NCBI GenBank assembly: GCA_025093555.1
Contig: JAIWNF010000043.1
Coordinates: 124,001 to 188,000 of the forward strand
Length of the DNA: 64,000 nt
Reading direction: 5' to 3'
Origin: Circinella umbellata
Taxonomy: Eukaryota > Mucoromycota > Mucoromycetes > Mucorales > Lichtheimiaceae
Shown: positions 34,234 through 49,036 of the stretch, piece after piece
How the letters are laid out: every line of letters starts with the position of its first letter
Numbering within the stretch: the stretch's first letter is position 1
Position numbers and translations under genes: made by a program
Notes under the pieces: generated by a model
The model's database searches: none
Told to the model about the DNA's origin: nothing
Seen by the model: only the letters and a program-made list of their open reading frames with translations

Positions 34234-35371
34234 CCAATTTTTCTATTGGTTACTTCTCTCGTGCTAATTATTTTGTTGGCAAGACTATTTTGTTCTGATA
34301 TATGCTAAAAAAAGAACTTGTATCAGCTATTGGTTTAATTCATTTACGACCAAGGGATCTATCAATGATTGATGCTACAGGTCACAAGTTTTATTTATTA
34401 CTTTCAAATGTTACATCGCTCAGTGAAATAATATCATGATTTGCACAACCACCGACAACGTCATCAGCAAAAAAAAGCAGAAATACGTACTGTGGATCCA
34501 ATGGCACTCGTAATTTAATATACGTTTTGAAGCAACAGTTTATGCACTAAATGTAGTACATTCAGGTAAAGTGAATGTGGTTTCACATAGCGTCTATAAT
34601 CACTTTCATATGTAACTCAAGGAATTTACAAGCACGGAATTTATATGTAAAAATAATTATACTTAGACACTATATAAAGTCACCTTTTTTCTTTCTTTTT
34701 CTTTTACTTGAATGTAAGTACTACGTAAGTACTACACCTGCAGTATAAATTGTTGCATTCATGAAGTCAGTGATCCGTCCAAAAAATGAATATCATACTC
34801 ATTTCATTGACGAACAAAATAAGAGTGCAGTAATGTGAAAAGGATCATAAAAAAAATTATTGAAAAGAATCCAAGTAACAACGAAAAAATACTATCCAAG
34901 ATAGATCTCTTATGTATGATTTATATCCCCTACATTAGAATTATATTTATCAATCTTCAGTTCTATTATGTATTATTTACCCCAAATGAATATGTACATA
35001 TGAAAAAAAAGGGAAAGCCACAGTGTGACAAACAATATAATAAAAAAGTATATTTCTTTGTGCTTATGTAGCCATAATATACGAACTAGTGTTGTCATAC
35101 GTATGTTTTTTTAAAAGTAATAAAAGGTTACTACTACTATGTAAAAGAAAATAAACGGACTTTTGGTATATATAGAACAATAATTGTTTATGCTCTGATA
35201 AATGAAGTTCTTGCCGATGCTCTTTTTGTTTAGGCACATCAGATCAGTTCATCCGTCATACATTCAAAAACAATAAAATTACATCTCCCCTCTTAGCATA
35301 TTATATCCATGGATTTGGTAAATAGCAATTCGAAGCTAATGTCACAATAGAAACAAAAGTACTAATAACTA
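34234..35371. other. Gene-free AT-rich spacer
   Basis: 1.14 kb downstream of the HSF-type gene. The only open frame (34835-35071) is Lys/Ile/Tyr-rich and was not accepted. Confidence 0.45.
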
Positions 35372-36708
35372 TTACTTGGTTAATTTCCCTGGGTCAATAA
35401 ATGCTGCATCTTGCATTGGACTTGGTGGTAGAGGGGATTTGAGAGCTTCTTCAAGGAAATTTGGACCATTACTATCTCCTCCAGCAGGTGATATTGGGAA
35501 TGGTGCGAATATATTCATATTTTGATGTTGCCGTTGCTGTTGCTGTTGCTGTTGCTGAAACTATACAACATAAATATATAAAAACAATATGGGTTACTAC
35601 CCTATTATGCACATATTCTTTTCTTTTAAAAAAAAACGAATCACTCATTTTACCGATTTCTTACCTTATCAGCTAACTTATGAATACCTTGTTGTAAATC
35701 ATGTTGGTTCCTTTTGAGATCTTCATAGCCTTGCCATAAAGTTGAAAAGTTATTTTGTAGCACTTGAAATTGATCAAGGAGTTTTTGTTGATCTGATTGT
35801 ATTTTTCGAACGGAAAGATGAATGCTACCGGTATCACGTCTGAGCATTTCCGAGTTTGCTGCTTTCCGTTTAATTTCTGATAATTTATCCTTACGATCCC
35901 GTTGAAATTGTGGATGCATAAATTCCCATAATTCATTTTGGTCCGTGCCATGCTTACCACGTGAGGCTTTATTGATTTTACGAAACCCGTACCTGTTATT
36001 TATATACGTCAAATTTATAAATGAAATTTAATTAGAAAGTTTGAAACTAAATCACATAAGAAGAAATGCTATTTCAGCCGAGCTCTGTGAATACTGAATG
36101 GGGTATATATATACATACATGTTGAGTTGTCGAACAAAACTTGAAAAGTTTCCATGTTTAAAGTGTTCTGGTAAAACCTCTCTGGAGAATTTTTTGGAGT
36201 TGTAAATAATAAATGATTCACCTGTAGTACCCCAAGATATTAAGTCCTGATGTGATTTATCGTTCACCATACTATCGAAGTATTTATAAATAATTGTTTT
36301 TTTTTTATCTATCAGTATTTGCATATGTAATAGAGTAAATTTTATAATAACAAACCTGTAAAGCTTTTTAATAAATGCGCTAACACTACTTTTTTTTGAT
36401 TTTGTTCCTGATGATGGCTTTTCATTTTGTTTTGTTGTCAATGATGATGTTCCCGCTGTCATATCTGGAAACATAGGTGGCGAATTTGTCATTGTTGTAT
36501 CTTGTGGTGATAATGAAGTAAGTGCAGGTGTTGCTGGTGATGAAAGGGATGGAGATAATGGGGTTGATGATGCAGTCGATGATAATTCGGCTCCATAAAA
36601 GATAGGATCACTTAAATTAATTCCATTATGATTATTATTATTATTCGAATATGGATTGCCAGCACCAGGTGGAAGCGTTGATGCAATTGTTGTGGTGGTA
36701 TTTTGCAT
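35372..36708 (-). CDS. Heat-shock-factor-type (HSF domain) transcription factor
   Basis: Exons 36708-36356, 36271-36119, 35992-35665 and 35560-35372; 340 residues. After a Ser/Thr/Pro-rich N-terminus of about 105 residues, the HSF DNA-binding domain begins at SAFIKKLYSMVNDKSHQDLI, continues SWGTTGESFIIYN and ends with the recognition-helix region HGNFSSFVRQLNMYGFRKIN. The two introns inside this domain rejoin it exactly. A helical region with heptad character follows (KIQSDQQKLLDQFQVLQNNF and beyond), likely a trimerisation coiled coil, then a poly-Gln stretch and a short Pro-rich tail. It could be an Hsf1, Sfl1, Mga1 or Skn7-type regulator; no receiver domain is present, so Skn7 is unlikely. 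The short length argues for a paralogue other than canonical Hsf1. Confidence 0.92.
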
Positions 36709-37371
36709 CCTTCGATGTGTTTGCTCGTAGCAAAAATAAGATAATAAAAGGGAAGATGATAATTCAAGAAAAAAAATTATTCTCTTTTCATGGCCTTATG
36801 TTTAGGCATGGGGTAAAACTACCTATTATGCATCAAATTACTTCATACGGATTGGCTCAATTTCGAAATAACAACCCCTCCGCACCCCTCCTTAAGAAAA
36901 AGGTTTGCGGAGCAAAAACCAAGATAATATAGTATAACGTCCTTATATACTTTTATGTTTTGCTAGGATATGTTAAAGGTATGATATTAATATATACATA
37001 ATATACATTGTAAAGAAAAGGGTGTCGATTATTATTTATATATTCAACCGGAGTAGTTATGAAAAGCAACGTTGATAGCTTTTTTTCTGATACCAAGTGA
37101 GAAATACATATATATACATATATATATATATCGGATGTCTTATTAAATAGAATGGATGTATAAGTGGAGCTATTCTAAATATATGTATTTAGACAACAGA
37201 ATAATAAAAATGCAAGGCTGTTTGAACACCTTGAAGGTATTCTAATTCCGCAACTCATTTTGCATTTACGCGGAGGGGGGTTGAGAGGCATATGCAGCCA
37301 TTTTTTTTTCTTTCCTCTGCTTGCCCTCTCCCCCCCAACTCCCCTTACATATTACACTACGCGAGACCAAG
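36709..37371. promoter_or_regulatory. Divergent promoter region, HSF-type / membrane glycoprotein
   Basis: 663 bp between two start codons. It includes an ATTGG box near 36851, TATATA runs near 37110-37132, and a C/T-rich tract just before 37372. There is no gene. Confidence 0.4.
36875..36889. promoter_or_regulatory. Two CCCCT stress-response-like elements upstream of HSF-type gene
   Basis: CCCCT occurs at 36875-36879 and again at 36885-36889, about 170 bp upstream of the HSF-type start (36708, minus strand) and about 485 bp upstream of the gene at 37372. CCCCT is the Msn2/4-type stress element in yeast; whether Mucorales use it is unknown. Confidence 0.3.
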
Positions 37372-40113
37372 ATGCAATGGCGTCCTCTCGCGTTATTGCT
37401 ATCTGGCATTGGCATTATTTATTTTGCCAGCTTAATTCAGGAGAGTCCATACCCACATCCGATGAAAACGTATACTTCTGATTCAACTCGATGGCGAGAA
37501 ACACCCGATGATATTATTCTATCCACGATGGGTGACTATCTTTATCTTACAGCACTTCATTTCGAGACAGTTTATCCTGGACTTGAAGGTTTTAATCATG
37601 GTACAGGTGAATTAAAATCAGGTGTTGTTGGTAAGTGAAAAATAAATAAATTAATGTGACCTTGATAATTGCACAACATACATGAAATAAGTCTTTTGTA
37701 CCGTATATTAACTTTATAATGTATTGATAAACGGGGTTAAAACTTAATTTCAAACTATTTTAGGTAGCATCACTCAATTACGAAGACCATTGCGAGTATT
37801 CATGCAGGATCATGTAAACGAAACAAAAGTAGCAGAGGATCGTAAGGAGTTCGTTCTTCGTATATTAGATTGAAAAAATTCTTTTTATATAGATAGAGTA
37901 CACGCTTTTCTTATAAATGTATATATACGTTTTTCTTTTCTAAAACGCGTGATAATAATGTTATTTCTAATTTCTTATTAGGATGGATGCAAACATTTGA
38001 ACATAGATTACCAGGTGGAATATCTAAAGTATCCATGGCAACACCGAGCGAAAATGAACCTAATGACATTCAATTTGGAGTCATGTATCATGTTGTGGAA
38101 AATGAGTCAAGTAAACATTATGTGCGGATATATTATGTAACTGATAATAATGATGATGCTCCTGTATTCAAGTATAAGGATATACTAATGCCTGGGACTA
38201 CATGGATTAGTGCATTTAGTCTAGAGCGACATGAAATTTTATATTCTCGGTAATGAAATCATGGAATATATTCAAAGGATAAAAAATGAATGTCTACTAT
38301 GAGACGTTATTGTTGATTAAATTTTTTTTTTTGACTTTTATGGCCTACTTAGTGATCCAGATCGATACAGGTTCCGTACAGTCACTTTACCACCTGATCT
38401 AACAGATCCACCTCATTCTGCAGACTCAGATGAAATAACAATAACTGAGAGTACAACGGGTGATCCTATAAAAGGTCAGTAAACTTAATATGTTGGAAAG
38501 GATAAAAGAAGGAGAACAGAGATGGATAGAGCTTTACATTTAATTGATAACCGGGGAAAGAAAAGAAAAAAGAAAGAATCGTGTTACTATTATATCCATG
38601 TTACTTAAGAATAAAGGTAGAATATCATCAGCCACGAAATACCGAGGATCATGAATTAGCCTTATCTAGATTGTATTCTGCAGAGTAAGCTTACTGTATT
38701 TTTAACAGAATTTATGTTGATATATTATATATGAAAAAGATTGTTTTAACTAGTGTAATGGATGTTTTATCATAACTGTTAGATGGGAGACATATCGTGT
38801 TGTTACTGTCGATATTCATAGAACCGATAATGCTTACTATTGTAATTTTACAGTGGTTGATAATGTCACTACTATTACACAGTCATCTGATGTACAGGAA
38901 GAAGAACATCATCAAAAAAATGAATGGATTATTCGAAAACATGAACCAGTTAAGGTAAAAACTATATAAATACTATACTGCCATTTGTTATACATCGAAC
39001 AAAAATAGGGAACAATCACTCATATCATGATCGGTTTTATACAGTATGACGTTTATAGTGAAGAACAGGTTGACTACATTGGGTTTGCAGATGTTACTCA
39101 ATTCCAACAGGAACGAACACGACTTACTATGCCTCGAATTATGTTTGGTAACTATACATATGTACTATACCGGCAAAGGATAGAATAGCGATATATCTAT
39201 ATTTGATAAAACTCTAATGTGATACTTAATGAATGTTTTTTTTAGCACGGTCTAATGATGCCAAAGCTTTGGTCTTTCCATTTGTTCAAAATCAGTTCTT
39301 AACATTGGATTTTCTCGATCAACAAAGTCATGATGATAAGGGAGAATATGTTGAGCTTTTTGATTGGTTACGAAATGATGTTCAAGGACCCTATGACGCA
39401 ACAATTATTGGGATTCATATTAATGAAAAGGGTAATATGTTGGCTGTGTGGACAGATTACAATACAATTTACATTTATAAACGTGGATCAGCCAACACAC
39501 ATCAGGTACCACGTAGAGCACCTTCATTATTGGATAGAATTGATATGTGGTTGGATGTTGGAATCCCTGAAATAGAGGATGAAATCAATCATGAGAGGCA
39601 TGATAAAGAATCGGCGTTACCATGGAAACTAAGAATGGCAATTACACCACATGAGGGAGATATTAATTCAAGGGTAAGATGATGTTTTGATATATTTATA
39701 TATGCATGTGGGGACAGCTGTGTTAAACATATCAAATTGTAGTAACAATTACATTTTCAAAACTAACCATTTTATTTATTTTGTCCATTATCTTCAATAT
39801 TATTAGCCAATAAGTAGTGTCAAGTTTTGGAATGTAACATCAAATGGTCGAGAGAATAATTATTTATGTAAGTATTACCAAATGGGAGAGATTATTGTTT
39901 AGTTTGATGATTATTAACTCTTAAATTTTATTGCTGGTATCATCAGTGGTGGCGTTACAAAATGGAGGTGTCAATTCATATTTGGTAGATGAAGCAGAAG
40001 AATATACAGAAGCCGATTTTCTTTCTTATGTGAAAACGAATTGGAACATGGTTATAGCCATGATTATGGTTATTGGAGCATTTGTACTTAATGAATACCA
40101 CAATCACGCATAA
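37372..40113 (+). CDS. Predicted lumenal/extracellular membrane glycoprotein of unknown function
   Basis: Ten exons: 37372-37630, 37764-37841, 37982-38249, 38353-38474, 38621-38684, 38783-38954, 39045-39147, 39246-39673, 39807-39867 and 39947-40113; 573 residues. The start ATG gives MQWRPLALLLSGIGIIYFAS, a basic then hydrophobic signal anchor. A second hydrophobic helix (MVIAMIMVIGAFVL) lies just before the C-terminus, which is only a few residues long (NEYHNHA). Between them is a large soluble part with N-glycosylation sequons (NETK, NFTV, NVTT, NVTS). Repeated strands such as GNMLAVWTDYNTIYIYKRG and SSVKFWNVTS suggest a beta-propeller-like fold. No family is recognised. All ten exons join in phase, so the gene is real and intact. 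Confidence 0.8.
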
Positions 40114-40863
40114 CAGCATAAATACATACTTATCATATATACATATTTATACATGCATTATCTTCAAAAACAAAAAAAAAAAAAAGCTTACATAATACAA
40201 CAATAATAATATAAGAGAAAGTCACTTATTTTAAAGACCCTCGTGATACAGTGAGGGTCAATTTTAATTGTCTTCAATGAGTATCAATATTTATTATCTG
40301 TAGATAAATGGCTTTAATATAAGTTAACACTAGCAAGGGTTGTTATACATCCATCCTTTATATCTGGTCGATTGGCAAAATTATGATTTTATCCCATATG
40401 CTTTGTTGAGATACAATATTTAACTTGATACAAACACAATACGTAAAATCTTTTGTTCTCTGTCTTTATAAAAATACGTGATAATAGCGTTTGCATCCAA
40501 GAAAGAATTGTAACATACGTGTAAGTTATTTATATGTATACTTCATAAAAACACGTGTACAACTATCATATTCAATGGACATAATCATTCGAAACGAATT
40601 TTAATAATGAGCTTCGCCTTTAATATGCGACCTGAGATTACGTGGTAGTTTACGATTTCTTACTATCACAGCATGATATAGTTTTTGATAGATAGGAGAT
40701 ATTCTCTGGTGTTATATAGCACGCGTCTTAAAGTTTACCTTCAATTTATATGCTAGATGGATAGTTACACTAAATTCATATTCACACAAACCGTGTGATC
40801 CAGTTATATACATCAATAAATTGCAATATACACATAAAAATATAATTCCAGCATTTATTATTT
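40114..40863. other. Convergent 3' spacer
   Basis: 750 bp between two 3' ends, AT-rich, with no accepted gene or repeat. Confidence 0.45.
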
Positions 40864-42152
40864 TTATAATCCTCCACGTTTCTTTTGCTCTTCTGCCATC
40901 CTTTTAAACATTTCCATTGTAGCATCTTCTTTTGCCTTATGTTGAGCTAATCTTTCTTGTATAGGTCCAAATTTTTGTTCTTGTCGTTGTTGACGTCGTT
41001 GATCTCGCATTTCATTTCTACGCTTTTCTGCTGCAAGTCTTGATCTAAAATCATCTTCTCCTCTGCCCCCACCATATATATCAGCATCAGTTAATTCCAC
41101 ATCTGTATCTCTTTCTCGTTTATGGTATGCATTAACTGCACGTCGTTTTGCAAGTTGTGCTTCTCTTCCAGTCTCCTTAGGTGCTACTTCATCCAAATAT
41201 TCTTCTCTTCGACTTCGTGAACGTTTTGCTTCTGTTTTTCTTTCTGCTCTACGTTCAGATCGTTCTCGTTCTTGCTTTTCTTCGAAATCTGATAATGAAT
41301 GGACCCATTCAAATTTAGTTTTAGATATTTCAATAAAAAATTTTTCAATGATAGTAATATTAACCCCATAACGAAAAAAAGTCAAATTCTTACCAACTTG
41401 ATCAAATTGTCGTGATGATAAAGAAGAGGTAGAAGAGGATGGAAATGAAGCCCCAACATTTCTCCGCTTCCCTTTTCCACCATTTGTTAAAGAGTCCACA
41501 TGATCACGAATTCTGTCTTGTTCAAAAAGATCCAATTTTTTTGCAAAAGACCAACGATAACCCGTTGAATCGGACGATTGTAATCGTGATGAATTAATTC
41601 CTTTGTAATATTTTTCTAATAATGATAATAATCATCATATAATACGTTAATAACAACATAGATATCTTTCACGTCATTGATTTTTTTATGCGTGGGTGTG
41701 TGACTACATGAGTATCTGTGATAATAAAGGTAGTATACAATGTGTAAGTATTTTTTTTTACCATCGAGATCATAACGATTCCAAGCTTTGACAAACTTTT
41801 TAAAATAATGACGAGCATCGTCTGAATCAAGGTCACCAAAATAGCGATCTTTTTCTTCTCTTAACCATAAACGAAACTCGGTTGCTTTTTCAAAATAATC
41901 GTCATTGGAAATGGCTAAGTTTTTTTTTTACAAATAAAGAATAAGAATAAAAAAAATAAAATAAGAGTTATTATTATTGTTTTGTCAATTGTAGCTGTCG
42001 TTGTTCTATGACACTTTTCTAATCAGAGTAAGTTGCTTACGTTTAATAGAATCTTTAAATTCATCACTCAAATCACTACTATGTTTTGATTTTTTATGTT
42101 TTCGTTTATGTTCATCGTCAGAATCTCTTCGATGGTGTTTTCTTGAGCTCAT
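40864..42152 (-). CDS. SCI1-like (style cell-cycle inhibitor 1-like) nuclear protein
   Basis: Exons 42152-42041, 41914-41762, 41615-41394 and 41288-40864; 303 residues. The N-terminus is a basic nuclear-type tail (MSSRKHHRRDSDDEHKRKHK). A conserved core follows: ISNDDYFEKATEFRLWLREE, KDRYFGDLDSDDARHYFKKF and VKAWNRYDLDEKYYKGI, with GYRWSF shortly after. This pattern is that of the plant style cell-cycle inhibitor 1 family, which has members across eukaryotes. The second half is very charged and helical (ERERSERRAERKTEAKRSRS, RNEMRDQRRQQRQEQKFGP), resembling splicing-associated proteins. Its molecular role in fungi is not known; a nuclear, RNA-processing link is inference from composition. The start is 433 bp from that of the divergent HAD gene. 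Confidence 0.82.
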
Positions 42153-42585
42153 TATTTGCAGGGTTCAGAAAGAAATGAGGTAATTCGAGTTAAAAAGTGA
42201 AAGCACGAACTTTTTTTTTATCACTTTTCTAGTGGGAAGAATCGACGGACTTGAATATTTAAAGTATTGTGCTTTAATCTTGAATCTTTCTCTTGACATG
42301 CTATCAATTACTGCTATATCATCCCTACCTTGTCAATTATTACTAACTTGATATTTGAAAAGGTACTCACTTGTTTACTGATAAGCAAAAGTATATATAT
42401 TTGTATTCAATAATAACTTCAAGAACTAAAGATAATAACTAAGCAATGACCATTGATTTCCCCGTCTTTTGCATAGTTGGCTACACAAAGTTTTGGATTA
42501 CAGAAAAAAAAAAAAAGGTAGATAAACCCAGAGGTGGTCCCTTCTTTTTTTATACTTCTTTCTCCTTCTTTATATTTAATTAAAC
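42153..42585. promoter_or_regulatory. Divergent promoter, SCI1-like / HAD phosphatase
   Basis: 433 bp, AT-rich, ending in a pyrimidine-rich leader (about 42540-42570) before the HAD start. No named element is seen. Confidence 0.4.
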
Positions 42586-43602
42586 ATGGTTGAAATTACA
42601 CACTGCATTTTTGATATGGTATTTATTTATTTCCCCACCCTTTCTATATCATGTCATTTTATTTATTTGCTGTTCCTTTTTTTAACCTTACATATTAACT
42701 TTATTTTTTTAAAAAAATAAAAAGGATGGTCTTTTATTAGATACTGAACGTGTCTATACCGAAGTAACTCAAGAAATTCTTGACAAATATGCTGGTGGTG
42801 TCAAGTTTACTTGGGATGTTAAAAGTAAATTAATGGGTCGTACAGGCATAGAATCAGCTACAATGGTAGTTGAACATTATAAGTTACCAATGACAGTTCA
42901 AGAATATATTGACAAAAGCGCAGTCATGCATGAAGAACGATTTCCACTTGTTAAACCATTAGCTGGCGTTGAACGATTAGTGAGACATTTACACGCCAAA
43001 GGTATTCCCATGGCTGTAGCTACTTCGTCTACGCGATCCCGTTTTGAATTGAAAACAACTTTAAATAAAGAATTGTTTTCATTGTTTGATCATATTGTAT
43101 GTGGCGATGATGCAGGTATTAAACATGGTAAACCAGCTCCCGATATCTTTTTGGCTGCACAAGAACGATTAGGCAATCCACCCGCAGAAAAGTGTTTAGT
43201 ATTTGAGGATGCAACAAATGGAGTAGCCGCTGCTCTTAATGCTAAGATGCACGTATGTATAATATATATATTTGTTAAATTTCTCTGGACTATTCTTTGA
43301 TTGATTGATTAGTCGATTGATCGATATCTCTCTCTCCCTCTCTCTTTATATATATAATATTATTTTATTATTTAGGTCGTTTGGATTCCTGATGTAAACT
43401 TGTTAAATATCACTGGTGATCCTGATTCCCATGGCGCAACTGTTGTATTGGAATCAATGATGGATTTTGATCCCAAGGTAAGAAATAAGCATTGAAAATA
43501 ATCATAATAGTAACCATGACAACAATATCTACAACTCATATATTTTCTTTGATAACCATTATTTAGCCCTTTTCGCTTCCTGCATTCGAAACTAATAACT
43601 AA
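42586..43602 (+). CDS. HAD-superfamily phosphatase (HDHD1/pseudouridine-5'-phosphatase-like)
   Basis: Exons 42586-42618, 42725-43252, 43376-43477 and 43567-43602; 232 residues. Motif I (FDMDGLLLDTE) is split by intron 1 between the Met and the second Asp, so a prediction without that intron would lose the nucleophile. Motif II is MAVATSSTRSR, the motif III lysine is in HGKPAPDIFL, and motif IV is CLVFEDATNG. The cap between motifs I and II (MGRTGIESATMVVEHYKLPM) is the helical subclass I cap of the beta-phosphoglucomutase/HDHD1 group. The product would dephosphorylate a small sugar or nucleotide phosphate; pseudouridine 5'-phosphate and 2-deoxyglucose-6-phosphate or glycerol-phosphate phosphatases are the nearest known types. 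Confidence 0.92.
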
Positions 43603-43936
43603 TAGTTAGCAATAGTGTTTTATCCAAAATAAAAATCCCCCATTAAAGACAAAAGTGATATTTATGATATTGCCGTAACCGAATAGAATAATAGGAGGGA
43701 CTCTTTTATTTTATGAGAAGTAATAATATTTTAAATCAAAGAGAGCATGGATGAGAGAAAATATATAATGGAGAAAGAAAGAAAAATCAAAGGTTGTTTT
43801 TTTTTAATGGCGAGAAGAAGTTGTTAATGAATTTTATGTGTATGTTAAATTGCGTGTGTGAGTTTGAAAAAAGAAACGGGGAGTTTTTTTGTGAATCTTT
43901 TTTTTTTGGGGATTATCAAATAAAAAAAAAATTCCT
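43603..43936. other. Convergent 3' spacer
   Basis: 334 bp between the HAD and dihydrolipoamide dehydrogenase 3' ends. No gene. Confidence 0.5.
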
Positions 43937-46166
<2,230 letters not shown>

Positions 46167-46665
46167 GGTAAAGTGAAGTTAGATAATATAAAAAAGAGAA
46201 AGAGAGATAGAGAGAAGGGATGGAAAAAAAAGAAGCTTGAAAAAACAACCTCCACCGGGAAATCTTGGGAGAATATGGAGGCGGAGCATGGGTGGTGTTT
46301 CAACCCAACGTCACGAAATGGGGTATTCTCCGCTAATTCACGAATATATGGCGGGTCGCCATCTTCCCGGTTCGTTCCTTATAGTAATTATAGGGATTTC
46401 GATCCGAAAACTACTTCTTTTTGAACCATCTTAGTATTCCAATGTGAAGAGAAGCAAGAAGAAGATTAAGAATTAACCTCTTTTTCTTTTTTTTTTCTAT
46501 ATTAACAAAGAAACTGTTTCTTCTCATGCATCCTTTGTTTTCTAATATATTATTTTTGATACTTTTAAAACCCTCCCTCGGACTACTCCGAACAAGAGAT
46601 AAAGACAAAGCACTTTTTATTTAACCCCACATAAAAGTATATACATAATTAATTATTTCTTTTAT
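46167..46665. promoter_or_regulatory. Promoter of LPD1 / 3' flank of CREG-like gene
   Basis: 499 bp. About 46245-46385 is clearly GC-richer than the surroundings and contains an ACGTCA (CRE-type) site near 46309 and a GGCGGGTCGCC near 46351. It also has an open frame on the plus strand that is not credible as a gene. Confidence 0.4.
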
Positions 46666-48063
46666 TCAAAGTTGTATATGAAATTCCAAAGTAGTAGATG
46701 ATGTTACTTGTCGATATTCATTCATAGGAAGCCATCCGATATAGTTCATTCCACCATAGCCACCTACGTAATAGCAAGCTTTTACATGTAAAACGTAGAA
46801 TTTGAAATCATTGAATCCCCTAAAATAATAATAGTAATAAATTCACACACAACACACATGCACATCAAACAAGATGCATCACCGTGTCAATCCACCGTGT
46901 CAATTTTTTTTGCCATACCTTATTTTTTTATCTATTCAATTATACAGCTGACAGGATTATACAATCAAAAACAAAACAAAAACACATACCACCAATATTT
47001 TGCTTCTGGATGTTTTTCTCCAAAACAGGTCATAGCACTTTGCTTCTATTTAATTTTATGAATTATAAGATTGTTAAATAATAAAAATAACTCCAATTAT
47101 ATTTTTGTATGTGTGTGTGTGTCAAGATGTAAACTTACTTTATGTTTTGGCAATGGCTCGATATTACCAAATAATGTCAATCTCGGCGATTCCACAAGGG
47201 ACGAACCATTACCCAATTTAGGATTGTCGTACACGTTCAGTGCTCTTATCGTGAATGCAACATGATCCAGATCATGATGCATATTTCGTACACTCATCTG
47301 ATTTAAATTAGTCCAGGCACAACAATTAATTATTTTGTATATTATCATATAACATATTAAAAAAAACTTATATGCATCTATTCATCAAACTGTCCATTTT
47401 CTTTCTCACTCGTTTTATTTATCTCAAAACTTGTTTATTTGTTACCTGAAGGTCTGACATATAAAGCAACAAATCTCCAGGTTGTTGTAGGTGGTCCGTG
47501 CAATCGCTACTATAGTATTCCATTATGCCAAATGGATATCCCTCTATATAGTACATATAATATATATATAAGTTAGAATTTATATCTATTAGTGTCACCC
47601 TCTTTTCTTTAGCTTTCTATATTCCTATATTTTTCATTAAAGAAAAACAAAGTACCGCTTTATCGTTATGGATATAATGATTTACCTTCAAGTATACCAG
47701 GCTCCTGCATTTTAGTAAGAAACGTACCAACACCTAACATTTTTTAGAAGTTCATATATATATATCAAACAATAATCCTTCCTTTCCATTCTCTCATTAT
47801 TCTTTGCAATCTTCTATTCCCTCCCTCATATATGTTTAGAAAAAAAAAACCTCGATAAGAAAAGGGACAGAAGAAAAAAAAAAGGAGAGGTAAAAGGGGG
47901 GGTTGGTGAATAGAAGAAATAATTTATAGATATATCTACCAGCATCCTTTACAATTCTTCGCGCCAAAATCGCCGCTTCTTTCACACTTTGCAACGAATA
48001 GACAATTTTTGCCATGGAAACAAGTAATAAAAGTAACATGGTTACAACATTCTTTCGTATCAT
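46666..48063 (-). CDS. CREG-like secreted FMN-binding split-barrel protein
   Basis: Exons 48063-47940, 47733-47686, 47543-47446, 47297-47139, 47045-46990 and 46819-46666; 212 residues. A signal peptide (MIRKNVVTMLLLLLVSMAKIVYS) is followed by VKEAAILARRIVKDAGVGTF, the EEGYPFGIMEYYSSD turn typical of CREG and pyridoxamine-oxidase folds, DLLLYMSDLQ, SPRLTLFGNIEPL, CFGEKHPEAKYWWGFNDFKF, and a C-terminal YYVGGYGGMNYIGWLPMNEY matching the final strand of CREG proteins. Animal CREG1 is a secreted or lysosomal glycoprotein that dimerises in an FMN-binding split-barrel fold but appears to lack enzyme activity. The fungal role is unknown. Six small exons join in frame. Its neighbour at 48334 is a TORC1-pathway gene, though adjacency alone means little in fungi. 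Confidence 0.88.
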
Positions 48064-48333
48064 GATGGGTGATAATAAAAAATAACGGAAAACAAAAAGA
48101 AAGAGAATTAAATGGTAATGTGGGTGTGTGAGGGAAAGAGAGAGAAAAAAAACAGTCCATTTTCGTGCGAAAAAGACAAATGTAACCGGAAGGGTAAGAG
48201 AAAAATTGTCATCAAGTTTGCATTAAAAAAAACAAAAACAGGAAAGTTTATAAGAAGGGTATCTAAAACATTGGAAACAACAACATAATAACCGAGAAAA
48301 AAAATAGAGAGAAATAGTAGTTTTTTTGTGGTG
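48064..48333. other. Promoter of CREG-like gene / 3' flank of Lst7
   Basis: 270 bp with poly(A) runs. No gene. Confidence 0.4.
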
Positions 48334-48999
48334 TTAAGTGTATTGAGAAATGGGAGTTGGTAAAGATGGTGCTTGAATAGTAGTAGCTGTAGTATTGGTG
48401 GTGGTAGTATTAGTAGTAGTAGTAGTAATAGAATCCTTTTCATCTTCTTTCAATTTGACCTCTTTACTATTCCTTTGATTTCGATATTCATCACGCTATA
48501 TAATAAATTATATATCAGCAGAGTTTTTACATTAGTCCCAAATATAAATATTTATATAAAAAGGTCACCATTTCCCCCCCCCGCCATCCTTTCTCCCCCA
48601 AAAAAAAGGTAAACCACCCGGAAAATTCGATCCGATCAGTCCCAAAAGAAAATATATAATATAATATTTTACCATTTTCAGGTAAGCCGCACTGGCACTT
48701 CTCCCGGGCGTGATCTTTTCCATCCGTCTCCGTGCCGATAATTTTAGTATATAACTAAACTGAGCATGGATCTGAGGATAAATATCCTTTACACCCAATA
48801 AATCTGTCAATGATCGTAAAGCGGTATTACTTCGTCGTCGAAAAAATTGTTCTTGTGACATGGGTCCGACACGTCGACTTGTCGCAGCAAATGGATGAAA
48901 TTGGGGTCGAGTTTCTTTTTCCCGTTGAAATACTATATCCGCTCGTTCTTGTAAATTGATTGCCATAGATCGAAATGAACTTATAAAATGTAAAAAAAA

Positions 49000-49036
<37 letters not shown>

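Noticed and set aside
46173..46434. Overlapping plus-strand open frames in the LPD1 promoter
   Set aside because: GC-richer promoter DNA with no stop in two frames by chance; the two frames compete and neither resembles a protein.
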